From Paraburkholderia madseniana (GTDB lineage: Bacteria > Pseudomonadota > Gammaproteobacteria > Burkholderiales > Burkholderiaceae): a DNA stretch of 48,765 nucleotides. Position numbers and translations under genes: made by a program. Positions within the stretch are counted from its first letter, which is position 1, and each line of letters opens with the position of its first letter. The notes beneath the pieces were generated by a model. The model worked only from the letters and a program-made list of their open reading frames with translations. It did not search any database and was not told where the DNA came from. The stretch spans positions 1 through 48,765 of the forward strand of contig NZ_VOSW01000070.1 of the NCBI RefSeq assembly GCF_009690905.1. The letters are read 5' to 3'. Of the stretch, positions 9,298 through 17,957 are shown piece after piece.

Positions 9298-9965
9298 GGT
9301 CGCTCTTCCATCACATAGCCCATGCCACGGACCGTATGGATTAGTTTCTTCTCGAATGGGTTGTCGATCTTTGTGCGCAGACGTTTGACAGCCACTTCAA
9401 CAACGTTCGTATCGCTGTCAAAGTTCATGTCCCAGACCTGTGACGTGACGATTGTGCGCGTGACCACTTCGCCCTGCCTCTCGGCGAGCAGTTTCACAAG
9501 CGTGAATTCCTGCGCAGTCAGGTCGATGCGTACGTTCCCGCGACGCACACGGCGCCTGACGAGGTCGATTTCCATATCGCCGACACGCAGCACGGTGTCG
9601 ACCGATTGCGTGGGTCTGCGCAGCACCGCGCGAATTCGCGCAAGAAATTCGGAGTAGACGAACGGCTTCGCCAGATAGTCGTCCGCCCCTGATTCAAGTC
9701 CGGCGACCTTGTCTTCGACCGCATCGCGCGCGGTCAGGAGGAGCACAGGTGTGCGTTTTTGCGCGCGTAAGCGCTTGAGCACCTCAAACCCGTCGAGGCC
9801 CGGGAGCATGACGTCGAGTACGATGAGATCGTAGTCTTCATGGAGCGCGAGAAACAAACCGTCGTTGCCATCGTTAGATACATCGACGATGAAGCTTGCC
9901 TCCATTAAGCCTTTGCGAAGGTACGAGGCCATCTTCGGTTCGTCCTCGACGATCAGGATACGCAT
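9294..9965 (-). CDS. OmpR-family response regulator (CzcR/CusR/IrlR-like)
   Basis: A 223-aa transcription factor partnered with the overlapping kinase. The receiver domain carries acidic residues in IVEDEP, phospho-acceptor D51 in IVLDVMLPG, and the conserved T and K (LLTARDA; LAKPF). A C-terminal winged helix (RVRRGNVRIDLTAQEFTLVKLLAERQGEVVTR...VAVKRLRTKID...HTVRGMGYV) follows. The start is the ATG at 9965, which gives the canonical MRILIVEDE. It probably activates the efflux operon and its own gene; a box matching metal-regulator geometry lies about 200 bases upstream (10169-10184). Confidence 0.93.
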   Translation of the reverse strand: MRILIVEDEPKMASYLRKGLMEASFIVDVSNDGNDGLFLALHEDYDLIVLDVMLPGLDGFEVLKRLRAQKRTPVLLLTARDAVEDKVAGLESGADDYLAKPFVYSEFLARIRAVLRRPTQSVDTVLRVGDMEIDLVRRRVRRGNVRIDLTAQEFTLVKLLAERQGEVVTRTIVTSQVWDMNFDSDTNVVEVAVKRLRTKIDNPFEKKLIHTVRGMGYVMEERP

Positions 9966-10638
9966 GATGAAAACCCTCTCGCACAGCAAGTCGTGCATTC
10001 AATGCAGATAGTACATGACGCTAATTGCGTCTGCACAGCGTATCGCGCTGAGGCAGAGTCAATCAAATGCCGATGCTGGCAACTCTCTTGGCATCGCCTC
10101 GGCAGTGCTCTTCGAAATGGCAGACAGATAATTATAGAAAGACATCCTTGCGTCAAGATGGACGGGAAATGACAAAAAAGTCATGAATCGGGACACTTAT
10201 CCGGTCATGGCTCAAGCGTAGTTGACGACGATAAAGCAGGGACAGGGGCTGGTGGCAATATTACGGCTCCAGTGCCGCAATGAGGCCTGTCCGCTGTCGC
10301 AATCAGACTGACATTCGCGGTTGGGCGCTTGCGGCAGGGGCATGATGGTGATCGTCAATCACCGCCACCATCGCGTTGTTGTCACTCGTCACTACGTCTG
10401 GTACGAAAAGCCAAACGCATAAATTCACGGCTTTCCGGCCTCGGAGTCAGCCACACAACCAATTTTCTGTCGACAGTTCGTCGGCCTATTGCGACACGTG
10501 TGACCTGCCCGCTGTCGTGTTCGGTGAACGTCCGCGTCTCGTAGATGCAAGGAACAAGTGGTGGCTCACTCCGGGCATCCAAATCCAAACATGACGTCGA
10601 TGTAATGCAAGCGTCAGGACACCTGGATTAAGCCAGCC
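9966..10638. other. 673-base intergenic region upstream of the two-component genes
   Basis: It holds the ATGAC-N6-GTCAT site at 10169-10184 and presumably the promoter of the response-regulator gene. A minus-strand 68-codon frame (10382-10588) with a TTG start is open, but has no family match I recognise and no Shine-Dalgarno, so it is not called. Nothing else was identified. Confidence 0.5.
10169..10184. promoter_or_regulatory. candidate metal response-regulator box, ATGAC-N6-GTCAT
   Basis: The sequence ATGACAAAAAAGTCAT is a 5-bp inverted repeat with a 6-base spacer, 204 bases upstream of the response-regulator ATG. Known CusR/CopR boxes (ATGACAA-NN-TTGTCAT) have the same half-sites and the same 6-base gap between ATGAC and GTCAT. 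Binding by the adjacent regulator is inference. Confidence 0.45.
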
Positions 10639-10890
10639 TTAAAAAGCAGAATGAGCAGTTGCTCGCGGTGCCGCCGCACGCTGCGCCGCCTGCTCCTGTG
10701 CGTGCTGTTTCGCGAGATGGTGACCGACAATACATCCGCCTACCGCGCCGACCACCGCGTGATGACCGGCGTAATGACCGGCCACACCACCGACGACAGC
10801 GCCCTTAAGGCAACCGGCGGCGTTTGCCGTTCCGACGCTTGCAAGAAGGAGTGCTGCTGCGACCAGCCTGAATTTGCTTCCAGTTTTCAT
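10639..10890 (-). CDS. small secreted glycine-zipper protein
   Basis: An 83-aa protein with a Sec signal (MKTGSKFRLVAAALLLASVGTANA, cut after ANA) and a mature glycine-zipper segment AVVGGVAGHYAGHHAVVGAVGGCIVGHH, resembling the glycine-zipper 2TM families of short periplasmic or outer-membrane-associated proteins. The tail is Ala/Gln/His rich (KQHAQEQAAQRAAA). Its function is unknown. It stands alone, about 265 bases from the reductase gene. Confidence 0.65.
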   Translation of the reverse strand: MKTGSKFRLVAAALLLASVGTANAAGCLKGAVVGGVAGHYAGHHAVVGAVGGCIVGHHLAKQHAQEQAAQRAAAPRATAHSAF

Positions 10891-11155
10891 GTTGTTTGTA
10901 CGCGTGTGTCGGGGCCCAACCCGAGTTGGAGGCGGGTTGCTCAATTTCAACCTTCCGTTTCGCCGCTCTGAAGTAGTAGGGTTGTTGCTTCCGAGGCAAT
11001 GTTTCGCATGAGTTGAAATTGATTGCCGCAATCGACGGCGGTTCACGCGAGAATCTGAAGTTCTGTTAAACGGATGTCGATGAATCAACTTCGATTGCGC
11101 ACCAGAGCCGCGGCGATGACTAGCGGACGGACTGCCTGCGGTGCGAAGACAACGG

Positions 11156-11977
11156 TTACGCGTCCCATTCCGGCGCGAACGGCGGAGTGACGAAACGGTG
11201 GTTCTTCGGCAACACCGCAATAGCGTGCCGGTCATCATCGTCGAGTTTCACCGCCAGCGCGTCGAGATTGGATTTCTGACTTTCGCGGCGTTGAGCCTTA
11301 GGAATAACGGCCACCCCGTCCTGTTCCAGAAGCCACGCAAGAGCAACCTGGGCAGCGGTCACGCCATGCTTGACGCCGATTCCCTGAAGTACGGGGTCGC
11401 TCGCTGCCCTGCCTTGTGCAAGCGGGGCATAGGCGACGAGTGGAATGCCTTTCTGACGCAAGTAGCTCAGCATTTTCGACTGGTCTAGAAACGCGTGGTA
11501 TTCAATCTGGTGGCAGGCGATGGGTGCGCCGATTTCCTCGATAGCTTTTCGCAGCATCGTCATGTTGAAATTGCACACACCGATTGAGCGGACTGTGCCG
11601 TTCTGCAGAAAGCCTAGCATTGTCTCCATGATGGCGCTGAGGTCCATGTCACGCGACGGCCAATGCACCATGTACAGGTCAACATAGTCGACACCGAGCT
11701 TTCCGAGGCTGGCGTCCAGCGCGCGCCGGAGGGACTCCGGCTTGAGGTTCTCGTGCCATACCTTGGTCGTCAGATGCAGTTGCTTCCGTCCGAGACCCGA
11801 CGCGGCAATTGCGGCGCCTACAGCTTCCTCGTTCTGATACATCTCGGCAGTGTCGATGTGTCGATATCCGAGCTCCAGCGCGCTTTCGACTACCGGCTGG
11901 CAGCCGCCACCCGGCATACGGTATGTGCCAAATCCGAGGCGTGGCAGTTCAATTCCCTGTGTCTTCAAAGTTTCCAT
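11156..11977 (-). CDS. aldo/keto reductase (DkgB-like)
   Basis: A 273-aa cytosolic NADPH-dependent oxidoreductase of the AKR family, related to 2,5-diketo-D-gluconate reductases. A TIM-barrel fold with the catalytic tetrad D42 (HIDTA), Y47 (EMYQNE), K72 (TTKVW) and H105 (MVHWPS) is visible, along with the AKR signature GVCNF and cofactor-binding IPKAQRRESQKSNLDA near the C-terminus. It is divergent from a LysR gene 151 bases away, the usual arrangement for a reductase controlled by its neighbour. The physiological aldehyde or ketone is not predictable. Confidence 0.9.
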   Translation of the reverse strand: METLKTQGIELPRLGFGTYRMPGGGCQPVVESALELGYRHIDTAEMYQNEEAVGAAIAASGLGRKQLHLTTKVWHENLKPESLRRALDASLGKLGVDYVDLYMVHWPSRDMDLSAIMETMLGFLQNGTVRSIGVCNFNMTMLRKAIEEIGAPIACHQIEYHAFLDQSKMLSYLRQKGIPLVAYAPLAQGRAASDPVLQGIGVKHGVTAAQVALAWLLEQDGVAVIPKAQRRESQKSNLDALAVKLDDDDRHAIAVLPKNHRFVTPPFAPEWDA

Positions 11978-12080
11978 TGATGCATTCCCAAGCCGGTTCA
12001 GGTCTGCAGCGAAGGCCGCCGCAGCGTTCAGGAGGACAATTTCTCATTTTTTGATTGTTGAATAAAGTATGTGCTACTCA

Positions 12081-12094
12081 AATCACTCGTGATT
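12081..12094. promoter_or_regulatory. candidate LysR operator between reductase and LysR genes
   Basis: AATCAC-TC-GTGATT is a perfect 6-bp inverted repeat, 35 bases before the LysR ATG, in the AT-rich divergent region 11978-12128. LysR-type regulators commonly bind short interrupted palindromes in such gaps. The assignment is inference. Confidence 0.4.
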
Positions 12095-12128
12095 AAACTA
12101 TCTAAATGAGACGAGCATTGGAGAGGGC

Positions 12129-13073
12129 ATGACGTTTGATGGTCGGTTGTTTTCTGGCATCACCGTACTTGCCGCAGTCGCGGAGAGCGGCAGTTTCGTG
12201 CGCGCAGCAGACGCTCTCGGATTGTCGCCATCGGGCGTTAGCCGTGCTATTTCACGTCTCGAGAAGCGGGTAGGCGTACGGCTGCTTGACCGGACGACGC
12301 GCTCGCAGACGCTGACCGACGAAGGGAGGCGTCTATTTGACGCGGTTGGTCCGCATCTGACAGGCATCGAGGAGGCGGCTTCGGCGGCATCGGGTTCAGC
12401 GAATGTTGTGCAGGGAAAGCTTCGTGTTAACGTTGACCCGTTCTTTTCAAGGACGGTGCTGGCGTCACGATTGCCAGATTTTCTGGCACATCATCCTGAC
12501 CTTTCGCTCGAACTCATCATGCGCGACGACGTCGGCGACCTCGTGGCAGATGGATTTGACCTTGCGGTGCGCTTTGGGCCCCCGCCGATGGGAACATTGA
12601 TTGCGCGCAAGCTACTCGAGACGCGCATCATTACGGTCGCCTCTCCACGGTATGTGGCTGAGCACGGGAAGCCAGGAAATCCGCAGGAGGTGGGCAAACA
12701 TGAGCGAATCATGTTTTATAACCCGGTCACGGCCAAGCCCTTTGAGTGGGAGTTCCATCGCGGTAAGAAGGTCACGGAGATACCCGCGGAGGGCCGCCTC
12801 CTTGTGTCGGACGTGGAAACCATGCTCGGCGCGTGTATAGCCGGCGCTGGCATCGCCCAGGTGATGGAGATTGGCGTCGAGCAGGCAATGCGTGATGGCT
12901 TGCTCGTGGACCTCTTCCCGGACTGGTCGGACGAAAGATTTCCGCTGTATGCGCTCTTTCCATCCCGGCGCCATCGAGCTGCGAAAGTCGAGGCGTTCAT
13001 CAATTTCTGCCTCGAGTCATTATCGGCAGCGGCACCCGTTGCGCACGTTCGACGTCGCAAGCAGGATCGTTGA
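12129..13073 (+). CDS. LysR-family transcriptional regulator
   Basis: A 314-aa LTTR. The N-terminal winged HTH (GITVLAAVAESGSFVRAADALGLSPSGVSRAISRLEKRVGVRLLDRTTR) is followed by a substrate-binding domain (about 95-300; SLELIMRDDVGDLVADGFDLAVRFGPP, typical of the CrgA/AaeR-like subgroup). ATG 12129 has GAGAGGG just upstream. It is divergent from the aldo/keto reductase, which it probably controls along with itself. The C-terminus ends with a basic tail (VRRRKQDR). Confidence 0.93.
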   Translation: MTFDGRLFSGITVLAAVAESGSFVRAADALGLSPSGVSRAISRLEKRVGVRLLDRTTRSQTLTDEGRRLFDAVGPHLTGIEEAASAASGSANVVQGKLRVNVDPFFSRTVLASRLPDFLAHHPDLSLELIMRDDVGDLVADGFDLAVRFGPPPMGTLIARKLLETRIITVASPRYVAEHGKPGNPQEVGKHERIMFYNPVTAKPFEWEFHRGKKVTEIPAEGRLLVSDVETMLGACIAGAGIAQVMEIGVEQAMRDGLLVDLFPDWSDERFPLYALFPSRRHRAAKVEAFINFCLESLSAAAPVAHVRRRKQDR

Positions 13074-13119
13074 CAGCCAGGACATGGGTTTCGACCAGGT
13101 TGCCGATCATCCATGGACC

Positions 13120-13395
13120 AAGAAATCTGAACTTGCCGACTCCGTTCGCCGATTCATCATTCGATGCGGTCATCTCAGTGGACGTCATGGTTCATCTTCG
13201 TAACCGTGAAATGTTCTTCGATGAAATGGCGAGACTGTTGGTACCTGGCGGCAGGCTCTTGCTTACCGATGCTGGCGTTATCACCGGACCGATCTCCAAC
13301 GAGGAGGTTGAGCGGCGAAGTTCCAACGGATACACGCAGTTTGTGCCTCCCGGAGGCAATGAGAATCTGCTCGGAGCTGCCGGAGGCATGCTACG
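13120..13395 (+). pseudogene. fragment of a class I SAM-dependent methyltransferase
   Basis: In the plus-strand frame that includes 13120, the translation NLPTPFADSSFDAVISVDVMVHLRNREMFFDEMARLLVPGGRLLLTDAG is a clear methyltransferase core (motifs II and III: PF..sFD.v.s.d...H......R.L.PGG.l..tD). The glycine-rich SAM motif I is missing and reading continues into unrelated sequence, so the gene is broken at both ends. Between about 13440 and 13680 another plus-strand frame is open (HYNGDFGHAQQDRLCNLRYQ...), which may be a further relic. Confidence 0.6.
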
Positions 13396-13595
13396 TACGA
13401 GCTTTTGCATGAATTCCACCGCCGCAGCGAGGCAAACGCCGCCCACCACCAATATGGCGCCTATCCCAGTTTCGAATCGATCAACGTCGCATCCAGCGGT
13501 CCGAAGTGCTCCACTACAACGGCGATTTCGGTCATGCCCAGCAGGATCGCCTCTGCAACCTGCGCTATCAGATCTGCTCAAGCCTGGCGCAGCAG

Positions 13596-13817
13596 TCAGG
13601 CAGGCCGTTCACCGAGGTTGCCGGACTTGATGCCTTCTTCGTCGTAGAAGGAAATGGTGACCGGATCGACGTCGCCTGACGCGTGCGGGAGCGGATGCAG
13701 CACTTTGGTCTCCGGCGCGGCGAAATATCGCTCGAACGACCGCTCGTCGCGCATAGGATCTGAAGTCAGAACTTCGGGGGCATGTGTCTTCCGATCAAGT
13801 TCGTGACGAGGGAGCAT
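13596..13817 (-). CDS. unrecognised 73-aa ORF at the tail of the catabolic cluster
   Basis: The minus-strand frame starting MLPRHELDRKTHAPEVL overlaps the last 23 bases of the amidohydrolase gene and ends SFYDEEGIKSGNLGERPA. It has no recognised domain, membrane segment or signal. The overlap with the upstream stop fits a coupled operon-distal gene, but the opposite strand is also open here, so it may be a shadow of a decayed gene. Confidence 0.25.
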   Translation of the reverse strand: MLPRHELDRKTHAPEVLTSDPMRDERSFERYFAAPETKVLHPLPHASGDVDPVTISFYDEEGIKSGNLGERPA

Positions 13818-15336
13818 AGAAGGGCTCCCGCTTGGGCGTCTGCGCAAAATATTCGCTGTAGAACGCCTTCACGTAAGGAAACACCGCTGAACCCAATTCA
13901 CGTTTAACCTGATCCTGCGAGGCGCGCGGTTTCGCCAGTGTCTGCTCGATCTCGCGCAGAATCGCATCGCGATCCACGCGGGTGAAGCGGCCTTCGTGAT
14001 ACACAACCTCGCCCTCGATCATCACGGTATCGACGGCATTCGTCTTGGCGCGCTGCATGAGTGCATCCAGCATGGGAATGTTGTCGTCCTGATACGGATA
14101 CGTGGCGGTCTTCCAGTTTATCAGCACCAGATCGGCCAGACGTCCGTTTTCCAGACACCCGATTTGTGCGCCGAATGGGGTGGTTCGAGCGCCGTCCTCA
14201 GTGGCCATTTTCAATATCTGCGGGCAAGTCGGCACGTCATCGTCCATTCCCGGCGTGCGGTGTACGCGCAGTGCGAGGCGCATCTCCTGCAACATGTCGC
14301 GGTCTTCGTTGATACCGGCTTCGTCGAGTCCCATGCCGACCGTCACACCGTATTTCGAAAACGCGTTCAGGGGCGCCACGCCACTGCGCAAGCGTAGATT
14401 CGAACTGCAGTTGTGGCAGATGCAGGTGCCGGTATGGGCGACCATTTCGATGTCTGCTTCCGTCAGCCACACGCCATGGCCAAGGGTTAGCGACGGACCG
14501 AGCAGACCGAGATCGTTCAGGTGCGCGACGGCCGTCTTGCCCGTTCGGCGGCGCGCGTATTCCTTCTGATAGACGGTTTCGAGCAAATGCATATGCATCG
14601 GTACGCCTGCTTTGTCGGCGCGTTCCTTGATGGCAAGCAGTGTGTCATCGCTACACCAGTGCAGGTTAGCAGGCGCAAGCTGAATCCGAGTCAGCGATTG
14701 GCCTTCGTTGTCCTGCACTAGCATGTCGAACAACTGCAGATGGTCGGCCAGAGGGACCTGCTGCGCTTTCAGATGCGCAGCGAGCTTCGCTCCGATGTCC
14801 GCCGGCAGACGTTTAACGAAGTCTTCGTCGGCTTCGTAGACGAGCAGATTCTGCTCGCGCACGGCGAAGCTGTACGACGCGCGCATGCCGATGTCCTGAT
14901 ACGCTTTGAGAACGCCTGAAGCGGCTTCATGTATCGACGACAACGGACCCGGTCGCCAACCGTGGATGTGCTGCACAGTCGTAATGCCGGACGCGATCAT
15001 TTCGAAGGCGGAGTACAGGGTATCGAGGTAAAGATCGATCTCGCGTGCACCCATCCGGCTTGCAAACCACAGTTCCAGCGCGTGGTCCGGAGAGCCATGT
15101 TGCAGCGGCGTCAGGCCGACGTGATGGTGACTGTTGACGAAGCCAGGCAGCAACACCGTATCGGGCGAGCCGAGACGCGGCACGTTCGGATACTTTGCGA
15201 TCAGCTGTTGCGCATCGCCGATCTCGACAATCACGCCGTCGCGTTGATACAGCGCACCGTGGCGGATGATGTCGGCGGTGTGCCGGTTGGTAACGCCCTT
15301 CACGATCCACCCAGCGACAATCAATGTTTCGGACAT
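13795..15336 (-). CDS. TrzA/AtzB-type amidohydrolase (deaminase/hydrolase)
   Basis: A 513-aa cytosolic metal-dependent hydrolase of the amidohydrolase superfamily, the group that includes hydrolytic deaminases of N-heterocycles. The metal ligands expected for the TIM barrel are visible: HHH in LLPGFVNSHHHVGL, the H of HMHLLE, HGVWL, and D in VGMGLDEAGIN. A beta-sandwich N-terminus (LIVAGWIVKGVTN) and a C-terminal LADLVLI segment complete the fold. The start ATG 15336 has AGGTGA about 8 bases upstream. It is the last recognisable gene of the NitT/TauT-transporter operon, 29 bases after the nitrilase gene. The substrate is unknown. Confidence 0.85.
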   Translation of the reverse strand: MSETLIVAGWIVKGVTNRHTADIIRHGALYQRDGVIVEIGDAQQLIAKYPNVPRLGSPDTVLLPGFVNSHHHVGLTPLQHGSPDHALELWFASRMGAREIDLYLDTLYSAFEMIASGITTVQHIHGWRPGPLSSIHEAASGVLKAYQDIGMRASYSFAVREQNLLVYEADEDFVKRLPADIGAKLAAHLKAQQVPLADHLQLFDMLVQDNEGQSLTRIQLAPANLHWCSDDTLLAIKERADKAGVPMHMHLLETVYQKEYARRRTGKTAVAHLNDLGLLGPSLTLGHGVWLTEADIEMVAHTGTCICHNCSSNLRLRSGVAPLNAFSKYGVTVGMGLDEAGINEDRDMLQEMRLALRVHRTPGMDDDVPTCPQILKMATEDGARTTPFGAQIGCLENGRLADLVLINWKTATYPYQDDNIPMLDALMQRAKTNAVDTVMIEGEVVYHEGRFTRVDRDAILREIEQTLAKPRASQDQVKRELGSAVFPYVKAFYSEYFAQTPKREPFYAPSSRT

Positions 15337-15365
15337 GGTTGCTTTCACCTGAATAGAGGAATGGT

Positions 15366-16247
15366 TCAGAACGATGGCGTGTCATATAGATCGACACGCC
15401 GGTGGTCGAAGTAGGTCAGCTTTTCGCGGGTCGCCGCGATGTCTGCAAGCGCGAGCGTCGCGCTGACGATGCCGGGCCCTTCGTTGCCGCGTCGGTGCGC
15501 GAGCATCGCGCCGTCGGCAGCGATCACACACGACTCGCCATAGTTGTCGATGCGCGCGCCATCGAGGAATTCGTCTCCGATCTTGTTGGCGCAAACAACC
15601 GCCAGCCCATTCTCCCGCGCGTGGGTGCGCAGTTCGCCGACGAAGAAATCCATATCGTCGCCCCCGCTGCCCGCGACGGGCACGAGGACGAGATCCGCAC
15701 CGGTCGCACGCAACGCGCGCCAGCATTCCGGAAAGCGGCGGTCGTAGCAGACCAGAACGCCGATGCGCCACGAGCCTACCTGCACCACGTGCAGTGCGTC
15801 GCCGGGCGTGAAGTGCGCGGCCTCGTCGTAGCCGGGCGGCGGGTCGTCGCCGACTGGCAGGTGAAGCTTGCGCGCAACCGGGCCGGCGCGCAGCGGCTTG
15901 CCGTTGGCGTCGAAGCCGAGCACGGCGTTGTGGTACCGGCCAGTCGCGGGATCGACTTCGTAGAACGGTACGAACAGGGTGACGCCACACTCCTTGGCCA
16001 GCGTGGAGCAGCGTGCGGCGAGGGGACCGTCGGCGGGCTCCGCCCAGTCACGATATTGCCCGCCCGGCGCGCTTGCGAAGTACGGCACCATGGAGAGTTC
16101 GGGCAAGACGATCAACTGGGCGCCTTCAGCGGCGGCGGCGCGCACGGCGGCAAATGCTGCGGCCTCGTTGTTGGCGAGGTCGGTCGTGCAGGGAGGCAAT
16201 TGCAGTGCAGCGACGCGAAGTGTGCTGAGGGCTACCGACAAATTCAT
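15366..16247 (-). CDS. carbon-nitrogen hydrolase (nitrilase superfamily)
   Basis: A 293-aa amidase hydrolysing non-peptide C-N bonds such as carbamoyl or amide groups. The nitrilase-fold triad is visible as E50 (VLPELS), K127 (ARKLHLPVG) and C167 (LVCYDRRFPE). The RRFPE after the Cys resembles N-carbamoylputrescine amidase, beta-ureidopropionase and N-carbamoyl-amino-acid hydrolase branches. Its start overlaps the stop of the ATPase gene by 4 bases, so it is in the same operon as the transporter. A role in hydrolysing N-carbamoyl products of the hydantoinase at 31.9 kb is attractive but inferred. Confidence 0.88.
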   Translation of the reverse strand: MNLSVALSTLRVAALQLPPCTTDLANNEAAAFAAVRAAAAEGAQLIVLPELSMVPYFASAPGGQYRDWAEPADGPLAARCSTLAKECGVTLFVPFYEVDPATGRYHNAVLGFDANGKPLRAGPVARKLHLPVGDDPPPGYDEAAHFTPGDALHVVQVGSWRIGVLVCYDRRFPECWRALRATGADLVLVPVAGSGGDDMDFFVGELRTHARENGLAVVCANKIGDEFLDGARIDNYGESCVIAADGAMLAHRRGNEGPGIVSATLALADIAATREKLTYFDHRRVDLYDTPSF

Positions 16248-17056
16248 CGGACCCGCTCCTGCTCGGCGAAGGCGCGATCGACTTCATCGCGCATCAGGTC
16301 GGTCAGGTGGACGCTGAGATCGTGGAACGCGCGGCTGCGCGTGTCCCGCGGACGAGGCAGATCGACCGGAATGATGGTCTTGATGCGCCCGGGGCGTGCC
16401 GTAAACACGACGATACGGTCGGCGAGCGCAATGGCTTCGTCGATGTGGTGAGTGACGAACACCATCGACACGTTGCTTTGCTGCCAGACCTGGGTCAGGA
16501 AATCCTGCATCTTCGCACGCGTTTGCACGTCCAGCGCGGCGAACGGCTCGTCGAGTAGCAGTATCTCGGGTTTCAGCGCGAGTGCACGCCCCACTGCTAC
16601 TCGCTGGCGCATGCCGCCCGAGAGCTGGTCGGGCCGTTTGTCGATGGCTTCGGACAAGCCGACGCGCTCGAGAATTTCCTCTGCGACACGCCGCCGGTTT
16701 TCCTTGGGCATGTGCTGCATTTTCAGGCCGAAGGTGATGTTTTCTCCCACGCTTAGCCACGGAAAGAGTGAGGCGTCCTGGAAGACGAGTCCGCGGTCCG
16801 TGCCCGGTTCGCGCACCTCCGCGCCACCGCACACGATGCGGCCGCTGGATACCTGTTCCAGTCCTGAGATTAGATAGAGCAGTGTACTTTTGCCGCACCC
16901 GCTTGGGCCCAGGAACACGACGAACTCGCGGCGCGCAATATTCAGATCGATGTCACGCAAGGCAACGAACGGTGCTCCGTCTGTCTGCCATGTCTTGCCG
17001 ACGCCCTTGCAGGTGACGAGCGGCGGTTGCACGGAAGTTGATTCATTCTGGCTCAT
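16244..17056 (-). CDS. ABC transporter ATPase, NitT/TauT type
   Basis: A 270-aa ATP-binding subunit of a nitrate/sulfonate/taurine-type importer (SsuB/TauB relatives). Walker A is GPSGCGKST (50-58), the Q-loop is GLVFQDASLFPW, the ABC signature LSGGMRQR and Walker B LLLDEPFAALD, with the H-loop in FVTHHIDEA. The start is the ATG at 17056, one base after the permease stop. It energises uptake by the permease at 17058 with the binding protein at 17954. Confidence 0.95.
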   Translation of the reverse strand: MSQNESTSVQPPLVTCKGVGKTWQTDGAPFVALRDIDLNIARREFVVFLGPSGCGKSTLLYLISGLEQVSSGRIVCGGAEVREPGTDRGLVFQDASLFPWLSVGENITFGLKMQHMPKENRRRVAEEILERVGLSEAIDKRPDQLSGGMRQRVAVGRALALKPEILLLDEPFAALDVQTRAKMQDFLTQVWQQSNVSMVFVTHHIDEAIALADRIVVFTARPGRIKTIIPVDLPRPRDTRSRAFHDLSVHLTDLMRDEVDRAFAEQERVR

Positions 17057-17057
17057 A

Positions 17058-17957
17058 TCATTTCCCCAGGCCGTTATTCGGAACCCAGAACAGCACTTTG
17101 CGCTGGACGATCCGCAACGCAACGTCGAAGGCAAAGCCGGTGATGCCGATCAGCGTCATCGTGAAGAACGACAGGCTCGAGTTGAAGGTATTGCGCGCGA
17201 GCATGACAACCTGGCCGAGCCCGCTGCCGACGCCAGTTGCTTCCGCCACCAGCACCACCATCCATGCGCCGAACAGGTTCATGCGCAGCACCATGAAGAG
17301 CGATGGCAGGATGGCCGGCAGAATCACGTGGCGGAAAGTCTGCGCGCGTGTCGCGCCCATCACAGCGGCGACGTTGAGATGGGTGCGGCTGACGTTGTCG
17401 ATCTGACTGATCGTCGAGACGGTCATGACGAAAAAAAGCGAAATGAACACCATGAATACAGCGGGTGCATTACCGATTCCGAACAGGAAGATCGCAACCG
17501 GCAGCCACGCGATCGGCGAAATGGGTGCCAGCAGCGTAATAGTCGGTAGGGTGAGGTTGCCGAACAGGCGGAAGTAGCGGATCGCGATGCCCATCGCCAC
17601 GCTGCAGACGAAGCCCAGCACCAGGCCGCTTAACACCCGCAACGTTGTTGCGACGATGGTCATGGCGAGCGACTTCAGCGCTGTTGCGTTCGAAGTCTCG
17701 CCAATTACATCAGTCGGAATGAAGTACTGTGCTTGCGATGCGAAGTTGCGCAGGAAGATATGCGGCGGCGGCAACAGAAGGGGATCTGCCCAACCTGCGG
17801 CCCACGCCAATTCCCATGCGGCAATGAAGCACGCCAGCGAGGCGACGCCCCAACCAAGTGGCACGAGTCGCCGGACAAGGTCGGAGCGTGGCCGGCCACT
17901 TGCTGCCGGGCGCACCACGCGCCGGTGCGCGAAGAGGGTCGTCGGATCGGCTTTCAT
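17058..17957 (-). CDS. ABC transporter permease, NitT/TauT type
   Basis: A 299-aa inner-membrane subunit with six predicted TM segments and the EAA coupling loop (HLNVAAVMGATRAQTFRHVILPAILPS). The N-terminus (about 1-30) is Arg-rich and cytoplasmic. The start overlaps the binding-protein stop (ATGA), indicating translational coupling. Permeases of this family import small anions or aromatic and heterocyclic compounds, including sulfonates, nitrate, thiamine precursors and pyrimidines. Confidence 0.93.
   Translation of the reverse strand: MKADPTTLFAHRRVVRPAASGRPRSDLVRRLVPLGWGVASLACFIAAWELAWAAGWADPLLLPPPHIFLRNFASQAQYFIPTDVIGETSNATALKSLAMTIVATTLRVLSGLVLGFVCSVAMGIAIRYFRLFGNLTLPTITLLAPISPIAWLPVAIFLFGIGNAPAVFMVFISLFFVMTVSTISQIDNVSRTHLNVAAVMGATRAQTFRHVILPAILPSLFMVLRMNLFGAWMVVLVAEATGVGSGLGQVVMLARNTFNSSLSFFTMTLIGITGFAFDVALRIVQRKVLFWVPNNGLGK

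Noticed and set aside
10382..10588. Small minus-strand ORF of 68 codons
   Set aside because: It needs a TTG start and has no ribosome binding site or recognisable domain. It was left as intergenic.
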